A stretch of 64,000 nucleotides of DNA from Bacteroidales bacterium 6E. GTDB lineage: Bacteria > Bacteroidota > Bacteroidia > Bacteroidales > Prolixibacteraceae. Positions within the stretch are counted from its first letter, which is position 1. Every line of letters begins with the position of its first letter. The notes beneath the pieces were generated by a model that saw only the letters and a program-made list of their open reading frames with translations, searched no databases and was not told the DNA's origin. The position numbers were made by a program, and so were the translations under genes. Shown here piece by piece: positions 1-8,384 of this stretch. The stretch spans positions 62,001 through 126,000 of the forward strand of contig DF970686.1 in the NCBI GenBank assembly GCA_001270045.2, in the 5' to 3' direction.

Positions 1-770
1 TCCTGATTATCGTTGATAAATCTGGCAAGCAATTCTTCATCAGGTCTCCAGGTACTTCCGGCAACCACCACCTTGTTGCCTGACGCAAACTTATCAACAA
101 GAGGTATGGGTTGTGAACTATTTGCGATGGCCAGCACCCTGTCAAATCTCGTGTCACCCGAAATTGTGCAATTCTTTATCCCAATGCCATGAAGGAGATC
201 AATTGAATCCTGATCCTGGACAAACAACCTGGTGAAATCGTTCAGTATTCCCCGATACCACCTTCCAAACAGGTCGTTCCGGAAGAAAGGCTGTTCTTTC
301 CTGAAAATTGCACTGACCAGATAGAGAGGGATATTCCTCTGCTTTAACCCGGATACATAGTGACGCCAAAATTCGTATTTCACGAACACAGCCATCCGGG
401 GATTAATGAGATCAAGAAATTCTTCGGCATTGGATCGCGAATCCAGGGGGAGATAGGCCACGATGGCAGCTTTGTCGTAATTCTTCCTGATCTCATATCC
501 CGAAGGTGAGAAAAAAGTCAGCACGATCCTGTATTCCGGATGGCTGTCAGCGATCGATTCAATTACCGGTCGCCCCTGTTCAAACTCGCCCAGGGAAGCA
601 CAATGAACCCAGATACACGCTCCCTCACCCTCTTTCAATTTAGCCAGTCTGCCCTTCCAGTCCTTCCGCCCTTCAACAAAAAGTCTTGCCTTTTCATTGA
701 AAAGCGATGCCATCCTGACCATAATCCGGTAGACGAAGAGAAAAAGATCATACAGAATATTCATATCCAT
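1..770 (-). CDS. waaA: 3-deoxy-D-manno-octulosonic acid (Kdo) transferase, 3' end missing
   Basis: The frame stays open from an ATG at 770 (an alternative ATG lies two codons later at 764) to the window edge, so only the N-terminal ~256 residues are present. The translation shows the WaaA/KdtA hallmark WVHCASLGEFEQGRPVIE near residue 55, then an N-terminal GT-B Rossmann fold region (YRIVLTFFSPSGYE), and ends at VVAGSTWRPDEELL, the start of the C-terminal nucleotide-sugar domain. The Glu in GEFEQG is the family's catalytic base. WaaA transfers Kdo from CMP-Kdo to lipid A precursor at the inner face of the cytoplasmic membrane; a hydrophobic N-terminal segment (ILYDLFLFVYRIMV) fits its membrane anchor. 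It is divergent from the stress-protein gene at 985. The family assignment is secure; the rest of the gene is outside the window. Confidence 0.93.
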   Translation of the reverse strand, partial: MDMNILYDLFLFVYRIMVRMASLFNEKARLFVEGRKDWKGRLAKLKEGEGACIWVHCASLGEFEQGRPVIESIADSHPEYRIVLTFFSPSGYEIRKNYDKAAIVAYLPLDSRSNAEEFLDLINPRMAVFVKYEFWRHYVSGLKQRNIPLYLVSAIFRKEQPFFRNDLFGRWYRGILNDFTRLFVQDQDSIDLLHGIGIKNCTISGDTRFDRVLAIANSSQPIPLVDKFASGNKVVVAGSTWRPDEELLARFINDNQ

Positions 771-984
771 GAAATTTCGCTGTAAAGAAACAAAGTTTGC
801 GTGGTATAGAAGGTGATGAACCACCATTTTTCACTACAAGGACAATTTCAGCAGGAAAAAATGGACAATACGGCCATGTTTATTTGCGAAACACGATTTT
901 TTATTGAAAAAGCCAGTCTTTAATGAAACATCTTCATGATTTTACCGAATATTTAGGTATATGTAAACATTAACAGCAACAGCC

Positions 985-2094
985 ATGAAAAAGAAGCTGA
1001 TAACCATTGCCGTATTGCCATTCGTCAAAGCTCAGGTGTTAAAAACACTGTTCGAGAAAGAAGGCATTGAATGTATGCTCGAAGATGTCAATCTCCTTGA
1101 CGGGACTTCCTCTCTGGCTGTAAGGGTTCAGATCCTGGAAGAAGACCTTGAAAAAGCATTCCCCGTTTTGGAAGAGTTCCTTGGAAAACCGGGAGAGAAA
1201 CCTTCGGGCGACAAGGAAGTAGAACGTCAGATCCTTGTTCCGGTCGATTTTTCCGCATATTCATGGAAGGCTGCCCTGGTCGCATTCGACATTTCGCGCC
1301 AGCTTCATGCGAAGATGGTCCTGTTTCACGCATATCCCAATCCCATCGTATATTCGGTTCCCTTCAGCGATGTGTATGCATTTGATTCGGGCTTGACCAT
1401 GCACCTTGAGGCGGCAGAAAAAAATGCACAGGAAAACATGGAAAAATTCCTGACCAAACTGATCCACCTCATTGGTAAAGATACATGGACAAAGATTGAA
1501 ACCGAATACATCATCAAGGCAGGGGATGCCAGGGACGACATCCTGTCATACGCACACAAGAACAGGGTGATGCTGGTGGTAATGGGCACACAAGGCAAAG
1601 CTGGCAGTGAATTTGACATTATCGGAAGCGTGACCGCAGAAATAATCACCGATGCCCGCCTGCCAGTTCTGGTTATACCTCCTGACACCCCAGATGACAT
1701 TGCCAAAAAGTTCAGCAAGATCTTATATGCCACAAACTTCGATGAAAAAGACTTCGTGGCCATTGATAAACTGATGAGGATCCTTAAACCATATGATGCT
1801 GAAGTGCTATGCCTGCACGTGAGCCGTAGCGAAGAGCCGGTTTGGGATTTGGCACGACTTGAAGGGATGAAGGAGATCCTGAAGGACAAATATGAAAACA
1901 GGACTTTCCAATGTCATCTGGTGGTCGGGGACGATATACTCGATGAAGTCGACAAATTCATTACTGCAAACCAGATAGATGTTCTGGCCTTGACAACCCG
2001 GAAACGCAACATTCTGGCAAGGATTTTCAACCCGAGCATTGCCCGGAAAATGCTCTTCCATACCAACATTCCAATGCTGGTATTCCACGCATAG
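985..2094 (+). CDS. DUF2007-like domain fused to tandem universal stress protein domains
   Basis: The 369-residue protein has three parts. Residues ~4-67 resemble the DUF2007 'putative signal transducing protein' module (a short beta-alpha-beta unit ending in EEDLEKAFPVLEEFLG). Residues ~82-235 form a first UspA domain, beginning RQILVPVDFSAYSWKA and ending with the ATP-binding-like GTQGKAGSEFDIIGSVTAEI pattern (G-x2-G-x9-G-S/T). Residues ~243-369 form a second, weaker Usp domain that starts SKILYATNFDE and lacks the full glycine motif. No signal peptide is present, so the protein is cytoplasmic. Usp proteins bind nucleotides and are induced by growth arrest or stress; the role here is inferred. 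It stands alone, converging on the epimerase gene 14 bp downstream. The N-terminal DUF2007 assignment is the least certain part. Confidence 0.85.
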   Translation: MKKKLITIAVLPFVKAQVLKTLFEKEGIECMLEDVNLLDGTSSLAVRVQILEEDLEKAFPVLEEFLGKPGEKPSGDKEVERQILVPVDFSAYSWKAALVAFDISRQLHAKMVLFHAYPNPIVYSVPFSDVYAFDSGLTMHLEAAEKNAQENMEKFLTKLIHLIGKDTWTKIETEYIIKAGDARDDILSYAHKNRVMLVVMGTQGKAGSEFDIIGSVTAEIITDARLPVLVIPPDTPDDIAKKFSKILYATNFDEKDFVAIDKLMRILKPYDAEVLCLHVSRSEEPVWDLARLEGMKEILKDKYENRTFQCHLVVGDDILDEVDKFITANQIDVLALTTRKRNILARIFNPSIARKMLFHTNIPMLVFHA

Positions 2095-2108
2095 CAAGGT
2101 TTTCCCCT

Positions 2109-3131
2109 TTATGGATTTTCACGCATGTAAATGGAAGCTGTATGCTCAATGGCTTCCTGAAGGGGGCGATACCCAAAACCAAACAGCCGTGTTATTTTCG
2201 ATCCATCGAACAGTGTTACCTTCATGGCACTCGCCACTGTTTCACGGGTAATTTGTGCAGGCTTTCCGGTCACAAGGGCATATATGGCCAGAACCCGCCA
2301 TGCAATCGACAATACCCACCCGGGTGTCCGATATTTCGGTGCAGGTTTTCCGTATATTTTGGAGATTCGTGAAAACAGGTCAAAAAAGGTCAGGTTCTCG
2401 CCATTCAGCAGATATCGTTGATTTTTGGATTTCCCAAATCGTTCTTCCTCCATCAGAAAAACCATGGCATCAACAACATCCCTGATATCCACATAACCAT
2501 TTCCTCCGTTAGTATAGAACTTCATGCCACGATGCATCAGGCGAAAGATAGCCGGACTTCCGGAAGTCCAATCGCCAGGACCAATGATGATGGAAGGATT
2601 GACCACAACGACATCCAGCCCTTCAGCCACACCCCGCCAGACTTCAGCCTCGGAGAAAAACTTGCTTTGCGAATAACCTGTATTTCTTCGGGAAGGCACC
2701 CAGCTGATGTCTTCTGTCACCGGCTCACCATCCTTTGTTTTGCCAAGCGCCGACACCGAACTTACATGGCAGAATTTTTTAATCCCCATCGTAAGGGCGG
2801 CATCCACCAGATTCGCGGTTCCTTCCACGTTGTTCCGGATCATTTTCCCATGGTTTCTCTTCTCAAAGGAAACAATGGCAGCACAATGATATACGGTTTC
2901 AACGCCCTCCAGCATTGATTCCATGGTAGTAGGTTCATTCAGGTCCCCAAGAACCCATTCGACGCGGTTCATCCATGCTTCAGGATCCGTGACATACCAG
3001 GAAAAAACCTTTCTCACCTTCTGAAGTCGGCTCTCTGACCGAATCAAGGCCCTAACCCTGCTGCCTTTTTGGAGAAGGTTAAGAATCAGATGGCTTCCAA
3101 CCAAACCGGTTCCACCGGTAACAAATATCAT
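2109..3131 (-). CDS. NAD(P)-dependent epimerase/dehydratase (extended SDR)
   Basis: A 340-residue extended short-chain dehydrogenase. The N-terminus carries the nucleotide-binding TGGTGLVGSHL motif (residues 5-15), an extended-SDR version of GxxGxxG. The active-site Tyr-x3-Lys is YSQSK near residue 153, with the upstream Ser in VSSVSALG. The overall pattern resembles the dihydroflavonol-4-reductase/3-beta-HSD-like branch, which acts on sugar nucleotides, sterol-like or polyketide substrates; the actual substrate cannot be read from sequence. It lies 46 bp downstream of metG on the same strand and could be co-transcribed. There is no signal peptide. Confidence is high for the fold and cofactor type, low for the reaction. 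Confidence 0.85.
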   Translation of the reverse strand: MIFVTGGTGLVGSHLILNLLQKGSRVRALIRSESRLQKVRKVFSWYVTDPEAWMNRVEWVLGDLNEPTTMESMLEGVETVYHCAAIVSFEKRNHGKMIRNNVEGTANLVDAALTMGIKKFCHVSSVSALGKTKDGEPVTEDISWVPSRRNTGYSQSKFFSEAEVWRGVAEGLDVVVVNPSIIIGPGDWTSGSPAIFRLMHRGMKFYTNGGNGYVDIRDVVDAMVFLMEEERFGKSKNQRYLLNGENLTFFDLFSRISKIYGKPAPKYRTPGWVLSIAWRVLAIYALVTGKPAQITRETVASAMKVTLFDGSKITRLFGFGYRPLQEAIEHTASIYMRENP

Positions 3132-3177
3132 TGTTGACTCAATATGATGTTCTGAAAATCAAATTTTGAAAATCCGG

Positions 3178-5211
3178 TTATTTAACCTCAGATCCATTCT
3201 TTACCTTAACAACCGGCGATACCAGAACCAGTCCGCCGTCAGCATCCTGGGCACAAAGGATCATCCCCTGGGATTCGATACCCTTCAACGGTTTAGGCTC
3301 CAGGTTTACCAGGATACAAACCTGCTTGCCGATCATCTCTTCCGGTGTATAATATTCCGCAATTCCCGAAACCACCGTTCTCTGGTCAATGCCGGTATCA
3401 ATTTTCAGTTTTAGAAGCTTTTTGGTTTTGGGTACCCTTTCAGCTTCCAGGACCGTACCTGCCCTGACATCCATGGCATCGAACTGGTCATAGCTAATAT
3501 TTGCCTTTGCTGGCTGTGCGACAGCCAATGCCTTTTCATTATCCTTTTTGGTCTGCAACAGCTTGGCAATTTGTTTTTCTATGACTGCATCCTCAATTTT
3601 CTCAAACAGGAGATGCGAATGATTTAACCTGGTGCCAGATACCATGATCTCGGTTGATCCCAGGTCTTGCCAGTCGAGCCTTTCCATATTCAGGAAATGG
3701 CGAAGCTTATCCATACTGAAAGGCAGGAAAGGCTCCAGGGCAATGGTCAGGTTTGCCGTTACCTGAAGGCAAACATTAAGGATCGTCTTCACCCTGTCGG
3801 GATCGGTTTTGATAACCTTCCAGGGCTCCTCGTCGGCGAGGTATTTGTTTCCAAGCCTGGCCATATCCATGGCATTCTTCAAGGCTTCACGGAAACGGAA
3901 ACTGTCGAGGCTTTTCTCGATCTCGGTTTTTATCCGCCCAATCGAGGCAAGCGTTTCCAAATCATTTTCAGTGGGATTGATTCTGTCGGGAACCACTCCC
4001 TTGAAATATTTCTCGGTGAGAACCATGGCACGGTTGACAAAGTTGCCAAGGATGGCTACCAGTTCATTGTTATTTCGTGCCTGGAAATCCTTCCAGGTGA
4101 AGTCATTGTCTTTGGTTTCAGGTGCATTGGCAGTCAATACATATTTCAGTACGTCCTCTTTGCCGGGGAATTCATCGAGGTATTCATGCAGCCACACTGC
4201 CCAGTTCCGGGAAGTCGAAATCTTATCCCCCTCCAGGTTCAGAAACTCATTGGCAGGAACATTTTCAGGCAGGATATAGGTGCCTTCGGCCCTTAACATG
4301 GCCGGGAAAATGATGCAATGGAAAACAATGTTATCCTTCCCGATAAAATGGAGCATTCTTGTTTCGGGGTCTTTCCAATACTTTTCCCATTCGGGTGTCA
4401 GTTCGCGGGTAGCCGAAATATATCCGATGGGAGCATCGAACCACACATACAACACCTTTCCTTCGGCATTGTCGATGGGTACGGGAACCCCCCAATCGAG
4501 GTCACGGGTAACCGCCCTGGGCATAAGGCCACTATCAATCCATGACTTGCATTGACCATATACGTTGGGTTTCCATTCGGTATGTCCTTCGAGAATCCAC
4601 TCCTTTAACCACGATTCATATTGGTCAAGAGGCAAATACCAATGCTTTGTTTCTTTCAGCACGGGTGTATTTCCGCTTAACATAGACCGGGGATTGATCA
4701 GCTCAGTGGGGCTCAGCGAAGTACCGCAGCTTTCGCACTGGTCGCCATAGGCCCTGTCGAATCCGCATTTCGGACAGGTTCCCACGATATATCTGTCGGC
4801 AAGGAATTGTTTGTTTTCCTCATCGTAATACTGTTCCGAAGTTTTTTCGACAAATTTCCCGGTATCGTATAGTTTCCTGAAGAAATCTGAAGCGGTTTCA
4901 TAATGAACGGGAGAGCTGGTCCTTGAATAAATGTCAAATGAAATTCCAAGACGGGAAAAGGAATCTTTAATGATGGCATGGTATTTATCAACGACATCCT
5001 GGGGCGTAATTCCCTCGTTTCTTGCCTTCAGGGTAATGGGAACCCCATGTTCATCGGATCCACCCACAAATACCACCTCTTCACCCTTTAACCTGAGGTA
5101 TCTTGCATAAATATCCGCAGGTACATAAACCCCCGCGAGATGGCCAATGTGTACCGGGCCATTGGCATAGGGCAAAGCAGAAGTAATTAAAGTCCTTTTA
5201 TAATTGCTCAT
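3178..5211 (-). CDS. metG: Methionyl-tRNA synthetase
   Basis: A 677-residue class I aminoacyl-tRNA synthetase that charges tRNA-Met. It has the HIGH signature at residues 21-24 ([10 protein letters not shown]), a zinc knuckle formed by CPKC and CESC about residues 145-162, and the KMSKS loop as KISTS near residue 330. An anticodon-binding helical region follows. The last ~100 residues are the EMAP-II/Trbp111-like tRNA-binding OB fold ([18 protein letters not shown]...[12 protein letters not shown]), as in dimeric bacterial MetG. Length matches the long bacterial form. The ATG at 5211 is 41-48 bp from a -7 promoter element at 5259-5266, consistent with the start. The epimerase gene follows closely downstream. 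Confidence 0.98.
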   Translation of the reverse strand: MSNYKRTLITSALPYANGPVHIGHLAGVYVPADIYARYLRLKGEEVVFVGGSDEHGVPITLKARNEGITPQDVVDKYHAIIKDSFSRLGISFDIYSRTSSPVHYETASDFFRKLYDTGKFVEKTSEQYYDEENKQFLADRYIVGTCPKCGFDRAYGDQCESCGTSLSPTELINPRSMLSGNTPVLKETKHWYLPLDQYESWLKEWILEGHTEWKPNVYGQCKSWIDSGLMPRAVTRDLDWGVPVPIDNAEGKVLYVWFDAPIGYISATRELTPEWEKYWKDPETRMLHFIGKDNIVFHCIIFPAMLRAEGTYILPENVPANEFLNLEGDKISTSRNWAVWLHEYLDEFPGKEDVLKYVLTANAPETKDNDFTWKDFQARNNNELVAILGNFVNRAMVLTEKYFKGVVPDRINPTENDLETLASIGRIKTEIEKSLDSFRFREALKNAMDMARLGNKYLADEEPWKVIKTDPDRVKTILNVCLQVTANLTIALEPFLPFSMDKLRHFLNMERLDWQDLGSTEIMVSGTRLNHSHLLFEKIEDAVIEKQIAKLLQTKKDNEKALAVAQPAKANISYDQFDAMDVRAGTVLEAERVPKTKKLLKLKIDTGIDQRTVVSGIAEYYTPEEMIGKQVCILVNLEPKPLKGIESQGMILCAQDADGGLVLVSPVVKVKNGSEVK

Positions 5212-5258
5212 CTTATCAAACTTTTGAATATCAGAGATTCATATTTAATTCAGACCGG

Positions 5259-5266
5259 CAAAGATA
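5259..5266 (-). promoter_or_regulatory. Putative Bacteroidota -7 box for metG
   Basis: Read on the minus strand this octamer is TATCTTTG, a full match to the TAnnTTTG -7 element of the Bacteroidota housekeeping sigma factor. Transcription would start near 5252, about 40 nt before the metG ATG. No convincing TTTG -33 element is seen at the expected spacing, so the call rests on the -7 box and its position. Confidence 0.5.
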
Positions 5267-5372
5267 ACCCAACAAAGTTTTGTATGCATGTTTTGGGAAA
5301 GATTTTAGTTTCATTTTTATGCATTAGCCATTCTCATTCACCCCGTTATTGCTACCTTTCACCAAAAAAAGA

Positions 5373-6290
5373 ATGCCAAATCCTGGTTTTTTAAATCCCG
5401 GTGACCTGATTGCCGTAGTGGCCCCGGCAGGAAAGATTCTTCCGGAACAGGTTGTTCCAGCCATTGATTGGCTCGAAAGGAACGGATTCAGGGTACTCAC
5501 CGGGCGTCATCTTCTCTCCGCTGAATTTCAGTTTGCCGGGAAAGACACTGAGCGGACTGCCGATCTTCAGGAAGCTCTTGACCATCCTGAAGTAAAAGCC
5601 ATCATTTTTGCGAGGGGAGGTTATGGGACGATCAGGATTGTAGAATCGATCAGTTTTGAGGGATTGCTGAAATATCCGAAATGGCTTGTAGGCTTCAGTG
5701 ATATCACCATTCTCCACAATATCAGTGCAAATTTGGACATTCCCACAATTCACGGTCCCATGCTGAGGGGATTTCTTGAAAAAGATGGACAGCCTGCAGA
5801 AAGCCTAATCCGTTTGATGCAGGTTCTTAAAGGCCATCAACCAGCCATGCATTTTGAAAGCATGATTCCCAACCAAACCGGACAGGCGACCGGAATCCTG
5901 GCAGGCGGAAATCTTTCCCTGATCTACAGTCTTCTGGGAACTCCTTACGATCTGGACACCCGCGACAAAATCCTGTTCATTGAAGACATCGGTGAATATC
6001 TCTACCATATCGACAGGATGATGATCAGCCTGAGGCTTGCAGGAAAGTTGAAAAACCTGAAGGGATTGGTTGTCGGGCAGTTTACCGGACTCAAAGACAA
6101 TGATGAGCCGTTCGGCAAAACGGTCGAGGAGATCATAAGGGAATCAACTAGGGGGTATGACTATCCCATTGGTTTTGGTTGCCCGTCGGGACACGGATCA
6201 CCAAATTATCCCCTAGTCCTTGGTATGCCATGTACACTGAAGGCCGAATGGAACCAAACGACGCTGAGTTTTGAAAATACATCTGCCTGA
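5373..6290 (+). CDS. LD-carboxypeptidase family protein (peptidase S66)
   Basis: About 305 residues starting at the ATG at 5373; a TTG eight codons upstream is also in frame but adds no recognisable sequence. The family cleaves the terminal D-amino acid from murein tetrapeptides (LdcA) or related amide bonds (MccF) in the cytoplasm. Visible motifs are the N-terminal GDLIAVVAPAG strand, ARGGYG, the nucleophile motif VGFSDIT (Ser), the IEDIGE segment carrying the general-acid region, and the C-terminal GHGSPNYPLVLG with the catalytic His. Together these give the Ser-Glu-His triad of S66 enzymes. The gene heads a same-strand run with yraN, MmcQ/YjbR and S4 genes. Peptidoglycan recycling is the most likely role; MccF-type immunity is a less likely alternative. 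Confidence 0.9.
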   Translation: MPNPGFLNPGDLIAVVAPAGKILPEQVVPAIDWLERNGFRVLTGRHLLSAEFQFAGKDTERTADLQEALDHPEVKAIIFARGGYGTIRIVESISFEGLLKYPKWLVGFSDITILHNISANLDIPTIHGPMLRGFLEKDGQPAESLIRLMQVLKGHQPAMHFESMIPNQTGQATGILAGGNLSLIYSLLGTPYDLDTRDKILFIEDIGEYLYHIDRMMISLRLAGKLKNLKGLVVGQFTGLKDNDEPFGKTVEEIIRESTRGYDYPIGFGCPSGHGSPNYPLVLGMPCTLKAEWNQTTLSFENTSA

Positions 6291-6319
6291 AGCAGAAGTT
6301 GGGTTATACCTTTTATATC

Positions 6320-6685
6320 ATGAATCAAAGAGAATCCGGCAAAATCGCCGAAAAAATAGCGCAGACCCATCTCCGATCCAAAGGTTACCAAATCATTGCC
6401 GTGAACTGGCAGTACCATCATCTCGAAATTGACATCATTGCCCAACAAGGGGATGAGCTGGTGATCGTTGAAGTCAAATCAAGGGAAGGAATTGGGTTTG
6501 AGCATCCCCTGGATGCCATTTCTCAACAAAAAATGCAGCACCTGATCAATGCCGCAGAAGCATTCATCCAGCTTTCAGGCTGGGACAAGGATACCCGGTT
6601 CGACCTGATTACCATCGTTTTTGACGGAAGTAACGGACAATATGAACTGGAACACTATGAGGATGCCTTCAATTCAGAGGCATAA
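6320..6685 (+). CDS. yraN: YraN/UPF0102 family endonuclease-like protein
   Basis: A 121-residue protein from the ATG at 6320 (an in-frame TTG at 6299 would overlap the spacing to the previous gene and is not preferred). It shows the UPF0102 pattern: an N-terminal helix G-x3-E-x3-A (SGKIAEKIAQTHL), NWQYHHLEIDIIAQ and VIVEVKSREG. The Glu, Asp and Glu-x-Lys of E-x(n)-LEID-x(n)-EVK form a PD-(D/E)xK nuclease-like core related to Holliday-junction resolvases. The cellular function is not settled. It sits 29 bp after the LD-carboxypeptidase, as part of a cluster of small cytoplasmic genes. Confidence 0.9.
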   Translation: MNQRESGKIAEKIAQTHLRSKGYQIIAVNWQYHHLEIDIIAQQGDELVIVEVKSREGIGFEHPLDAISQQKMQHLINAAEAFIQLSGWDKDTRFDLITIVFDGSNGQYELEHYEDAFNSEA

Positions 6686-6718
6686 TGATGAGAGCTTAAG
6701 ACTGAAAAACATCCATTC

Positions 6719-7078
6719 ATGAACATTGAAGAAATCCGCGATTTTTGCCTGTCGCTACAAGGAACGACGGAAAGTTTCCCGTTTGATGAAACCACACTTG
6801 TATTCAAGGTAATGGGCAAGATGTATTGCCTGATGAACCTGGAAGGTGAACCAGGGGTCAGCCTCAAAAACACGCCCGACAAGGTATTGGAGATGAGAGA
6901 ACAATATGATTGTGTCATCGAGGCATACCATATGAACAAGGTGCACTGGAACACGGTAATGATTGACCATCCACTACCCGATGCCAAGCTCAGGGAGTGG
7001 ATTACCGATTCATATGAATTGGTGGTTTCGGGACTGACACGAAAACTGAGAGAAGAATTAAAAAACATCAAAATATGA
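6719..7078 (+). CDS. MmcQ/YjbR family DNA-binding-like protein (DUF419)
   Basis: 119 residues. The sequence has the MmcQ/YjbR (CyaY-like fold) layout: MNIEEIRDFCLSLQGTTESFPF at the N-terminus, then an aromatic/hydrophobic core (VMGKMYCLMNLE), then the conserved H-x-N-K-x-H-W-N-T-V segment (YHMNKVHWNTV) and a C-terminal DSYELVVSGL helix. The family has a structure related to frataxin/CyaY and double-wing DNA-binding proteins, but no firmly established function. Its stop codon overlaps the start of the downstream S4 gene by 4 bp (ATGA), so the two are translationally coupled. Confidence 0.88.
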   Translation: MNIEEIRDFCLSLQGTTESFPFDETTLVFKVMGKMYCLMNLEGEPGVSLKNTPDKVLEMREQYDCVIEAYHMNKVHWNTVMIDHPLPDAKLREWITDSYELVVSGLTRKLREELKNIKI

Positions 7079-7281
7079 ATGAATTCACATTAACGGAAGA
7101 GTATATCGAACTGATCAGGCTATTAAAATACCTGAGATGGGCCGAGACCGGTGGGCATGCCAAAATGATGGTGGAAGAAGGCCTGGTGAAATTAAACGGT
7201 AACGTCGAATTTCGCAAGAGAGCCAAATTGCGAAAGGGAGATGTCGTGGAAGTTGAAGGGCAAACCGTAAGGATCACATAA
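7075..7281 (+). CDS. S4-domain RNA-binding protein (YbcJ-like)
   Basis: A 68-residue protein that is essentially one S4 domain: a helix-turn segment (YIELIRLLKYLRWAETGGHAKMMVEEGLVKLNGNVEFRKR) followed by the beta-hairpin KLRKGDVVEVEGQTVRI. It matches the small stand-alone S4 proteins of the YbcJ/YaaA type, thought to bind structured RNA or ribosomal assembly intermediates. Start overlaps the previous stop by 4 bp. A bidirectional terminator lies immediately downstream. Confidence 0.88.
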   Translation: MNEFTLTEEYIELIRLLKYLRWAETGGHAKMMVEEGLVKLNGNVEFRKRAKLRKGDVVEVEGQTVRIT

Positions 7282-7287
7282 AAAAAA

Positions 7288-7314
7288 ACAAGGAACCTGT
7301 GGCTCCTTGTTTTT
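7288..7314. terminator. Bidirectional intrinsic terminator
   Basis: ACAAGGAACC (7288-7297) pairs with GGCTCCTTGT (7301-7310) with one mismatch and a 3-nt loop. A T-run follows on the plus strand (7311-7314) and an A-run precedes it (7281-7288), giving a U-tract on the minus-strand transcript. It therefore serves both the S4 gene and the convergent ACP-like gene. Confidence 0.8.
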
Positions 7315-7328
7315 CCTGATGCACTGCC

Positions 7329-7565
7329 TCAGGCAGTTTGTCGCAGCAATTTCAATGTATCGTTTACCGATGACATTTTACTGATACTTTCATCTTCAAT
7401 ATTTACCTTAAATATGCTTTCAAGGTAATAGGTAAAAATTTTCCAGTCAGTGGTATCAAAATGGAGATCTTCCTCAAAGGTGGCATCCAGGGAGATACTT
7501 TCCTTGCGGACACCAGTCTTGCGAAGGGCTCTGTAGAGATTCCTCCTGATCTTTTTGTTTTCCAT
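7329..7565 (-). CDS. Acyl-carrier-protein-like protein lacking the phosphopantetheine serine
   Basis: A 78-residue acidic helical protein from the ATG at 7565 (a TTG two codons earlier is also in frame). The pattern FEEDLHFDTTDWKIFTYYLE, then an acidic loop (VNIEDESI) and a final helix (SVNDTLKLL), follows the acyl carrier protein helix II/III layout, where the canonical motif is EDL-x2-DSLD-x-VEL. At the 4'-phosphopantetheine attachment position the DSL triplet reads Asp37-Thr38-Thr39, so the modified Ser is replaced by Thr. The protein therefore probably cannot be converted to a holo-ACP. It has no fatty-acid or polyketide neighbours and converges on the S4 gene. Fold assignment is an inference from motif spacing; a structural or regulatory role would fit, but I do not know it. 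Confidence 0.6.
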   Translation of the reverse strand: MENKKIRRNLYRALRKTGVRKESISLDATFEEDLHFDTTDWKIFTYYLESIFKVNIEDESISKMSSVNDTLKLLRQTA

Positions 7566-7754
7566 AACCAAATGAATTTAAATCACTTCTTCAATTCAAA
7601 GTATCGAACAAATGAGTTTCGGGGTCAAAAATACATCTTTTTTAAATACATCTGATAAATCCTTAACAGAATTTAACCTAACCTACTTATCCTTAGAACA
7701 TTAATATCACTAAAAGTCGCATCAGCCAAGGCTTTCAGCAATTTTGGCAGATGT

Positions 7755-8384
7755 TTACTTATCGTTAATCAATTGTGATATCCACTCTGTTTTAAGCAGA
7801 CTGTAGATTTCAAGGTCCAAAAACTTATTGGTATGGAACTCCCCGCTTCGTTCGATACCTTCAAACTGGAAACCAAGTTTGCGCGGAATAGCGGAGCTCT
7901 TCACATTTCCTACGGCCACCTTTATCTGTACCCTGTTGCAATCAAGATTGCGAAAGGCGAAATCGGTGAGTTTTTTTACGCTCCGGACCATAATCCCTTT
8001 CCCTTGCATGGTTTCAGCCAACCAGTATCCGATTTCGGTTTTGCGATTCACCTTGTCGCTGTCCTTGTATCCAACCAAGCCGGCAAATTCACCCTTATAC
8101 CAAATCGTATATACTTCATCCCCCGACTCCTTGCGAATCTTTAATAGATGCCTGACAAAATGTTCGGTATCCTCCAGCTTTCGGGTCTGGTCCACAAAAG
8201 GAAGCCATTTTCTCAGATAATGACGGTCACGGTCAATCGTTCCAAAGATGATCGGGGCGTAAGACAACCTCATTTGGTCGAGTTGTATCTGATCATCCAC
8301 AATCAGGTATTCCATTGGGAGCATATTTAGTTTATTTTCAAAACTGAACCATTTAAAATCCTTAAATCCTGAACTATTTACCAT
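7755..8384 (-). CDS. GNAT acetyltransferase, RimJ/RimL type
   Basis: A 209-residue N-acetyltransferase. The start region aligns with RimL-type enzymes (TIDRDRHYLRKWLPFVDQTRKLEDTEHFV), and the acetyl-CoA-binding region is GYWLAETMQGKGIMVRSVKKLTDFAF, with the Q/R-x2-G-x-G/A motif as QGKGIM. It ends with the RVQIKVAVGNVKSSAIPRKLGFQFEG segment typical of motif B. RimL relatives acetylate ribosomal protein L12 or small-molecule amines; the substrate here is unknown. The first residues (MVNSSGFKDFKWF) precede the usual family start, so an internal Met (MLPMEY or MEYLIV) is possible. With the upstream start it overlaps the preceding secreted-protein gene by 11 bp, suggesting co-transcription. Confidence 0.87.
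   Translation of the reverse strand: MVNSSGFKDFKWFSFENKLNMLPMEYLIVDDQIQLDQMRLSYAPIIFGTIDRDRHYLRKWLPFVDQTRKLEDTEHFVRHLLKIRKESGDEVYTIWYKGEFAGLVGYKDSDKVNRKTEIGYWLAETMQGKGIMVRSVKKLTDFAFRNLDCNRVQIKVAVGNVKSSAIPRKLGFQFEGIERSGEFHTNKFLDLEIYSLLKTEWISQLINDK

Noticed and set aside
2418-2918. Open frame opposite the epimerase gene
   Set aside because: Low-complexity, no recognisable domain, fully antisense to a well-supported SDR gene; the same applies to other long antisense frames such as 3667-4296, 15281-15955 and 56019-56657.
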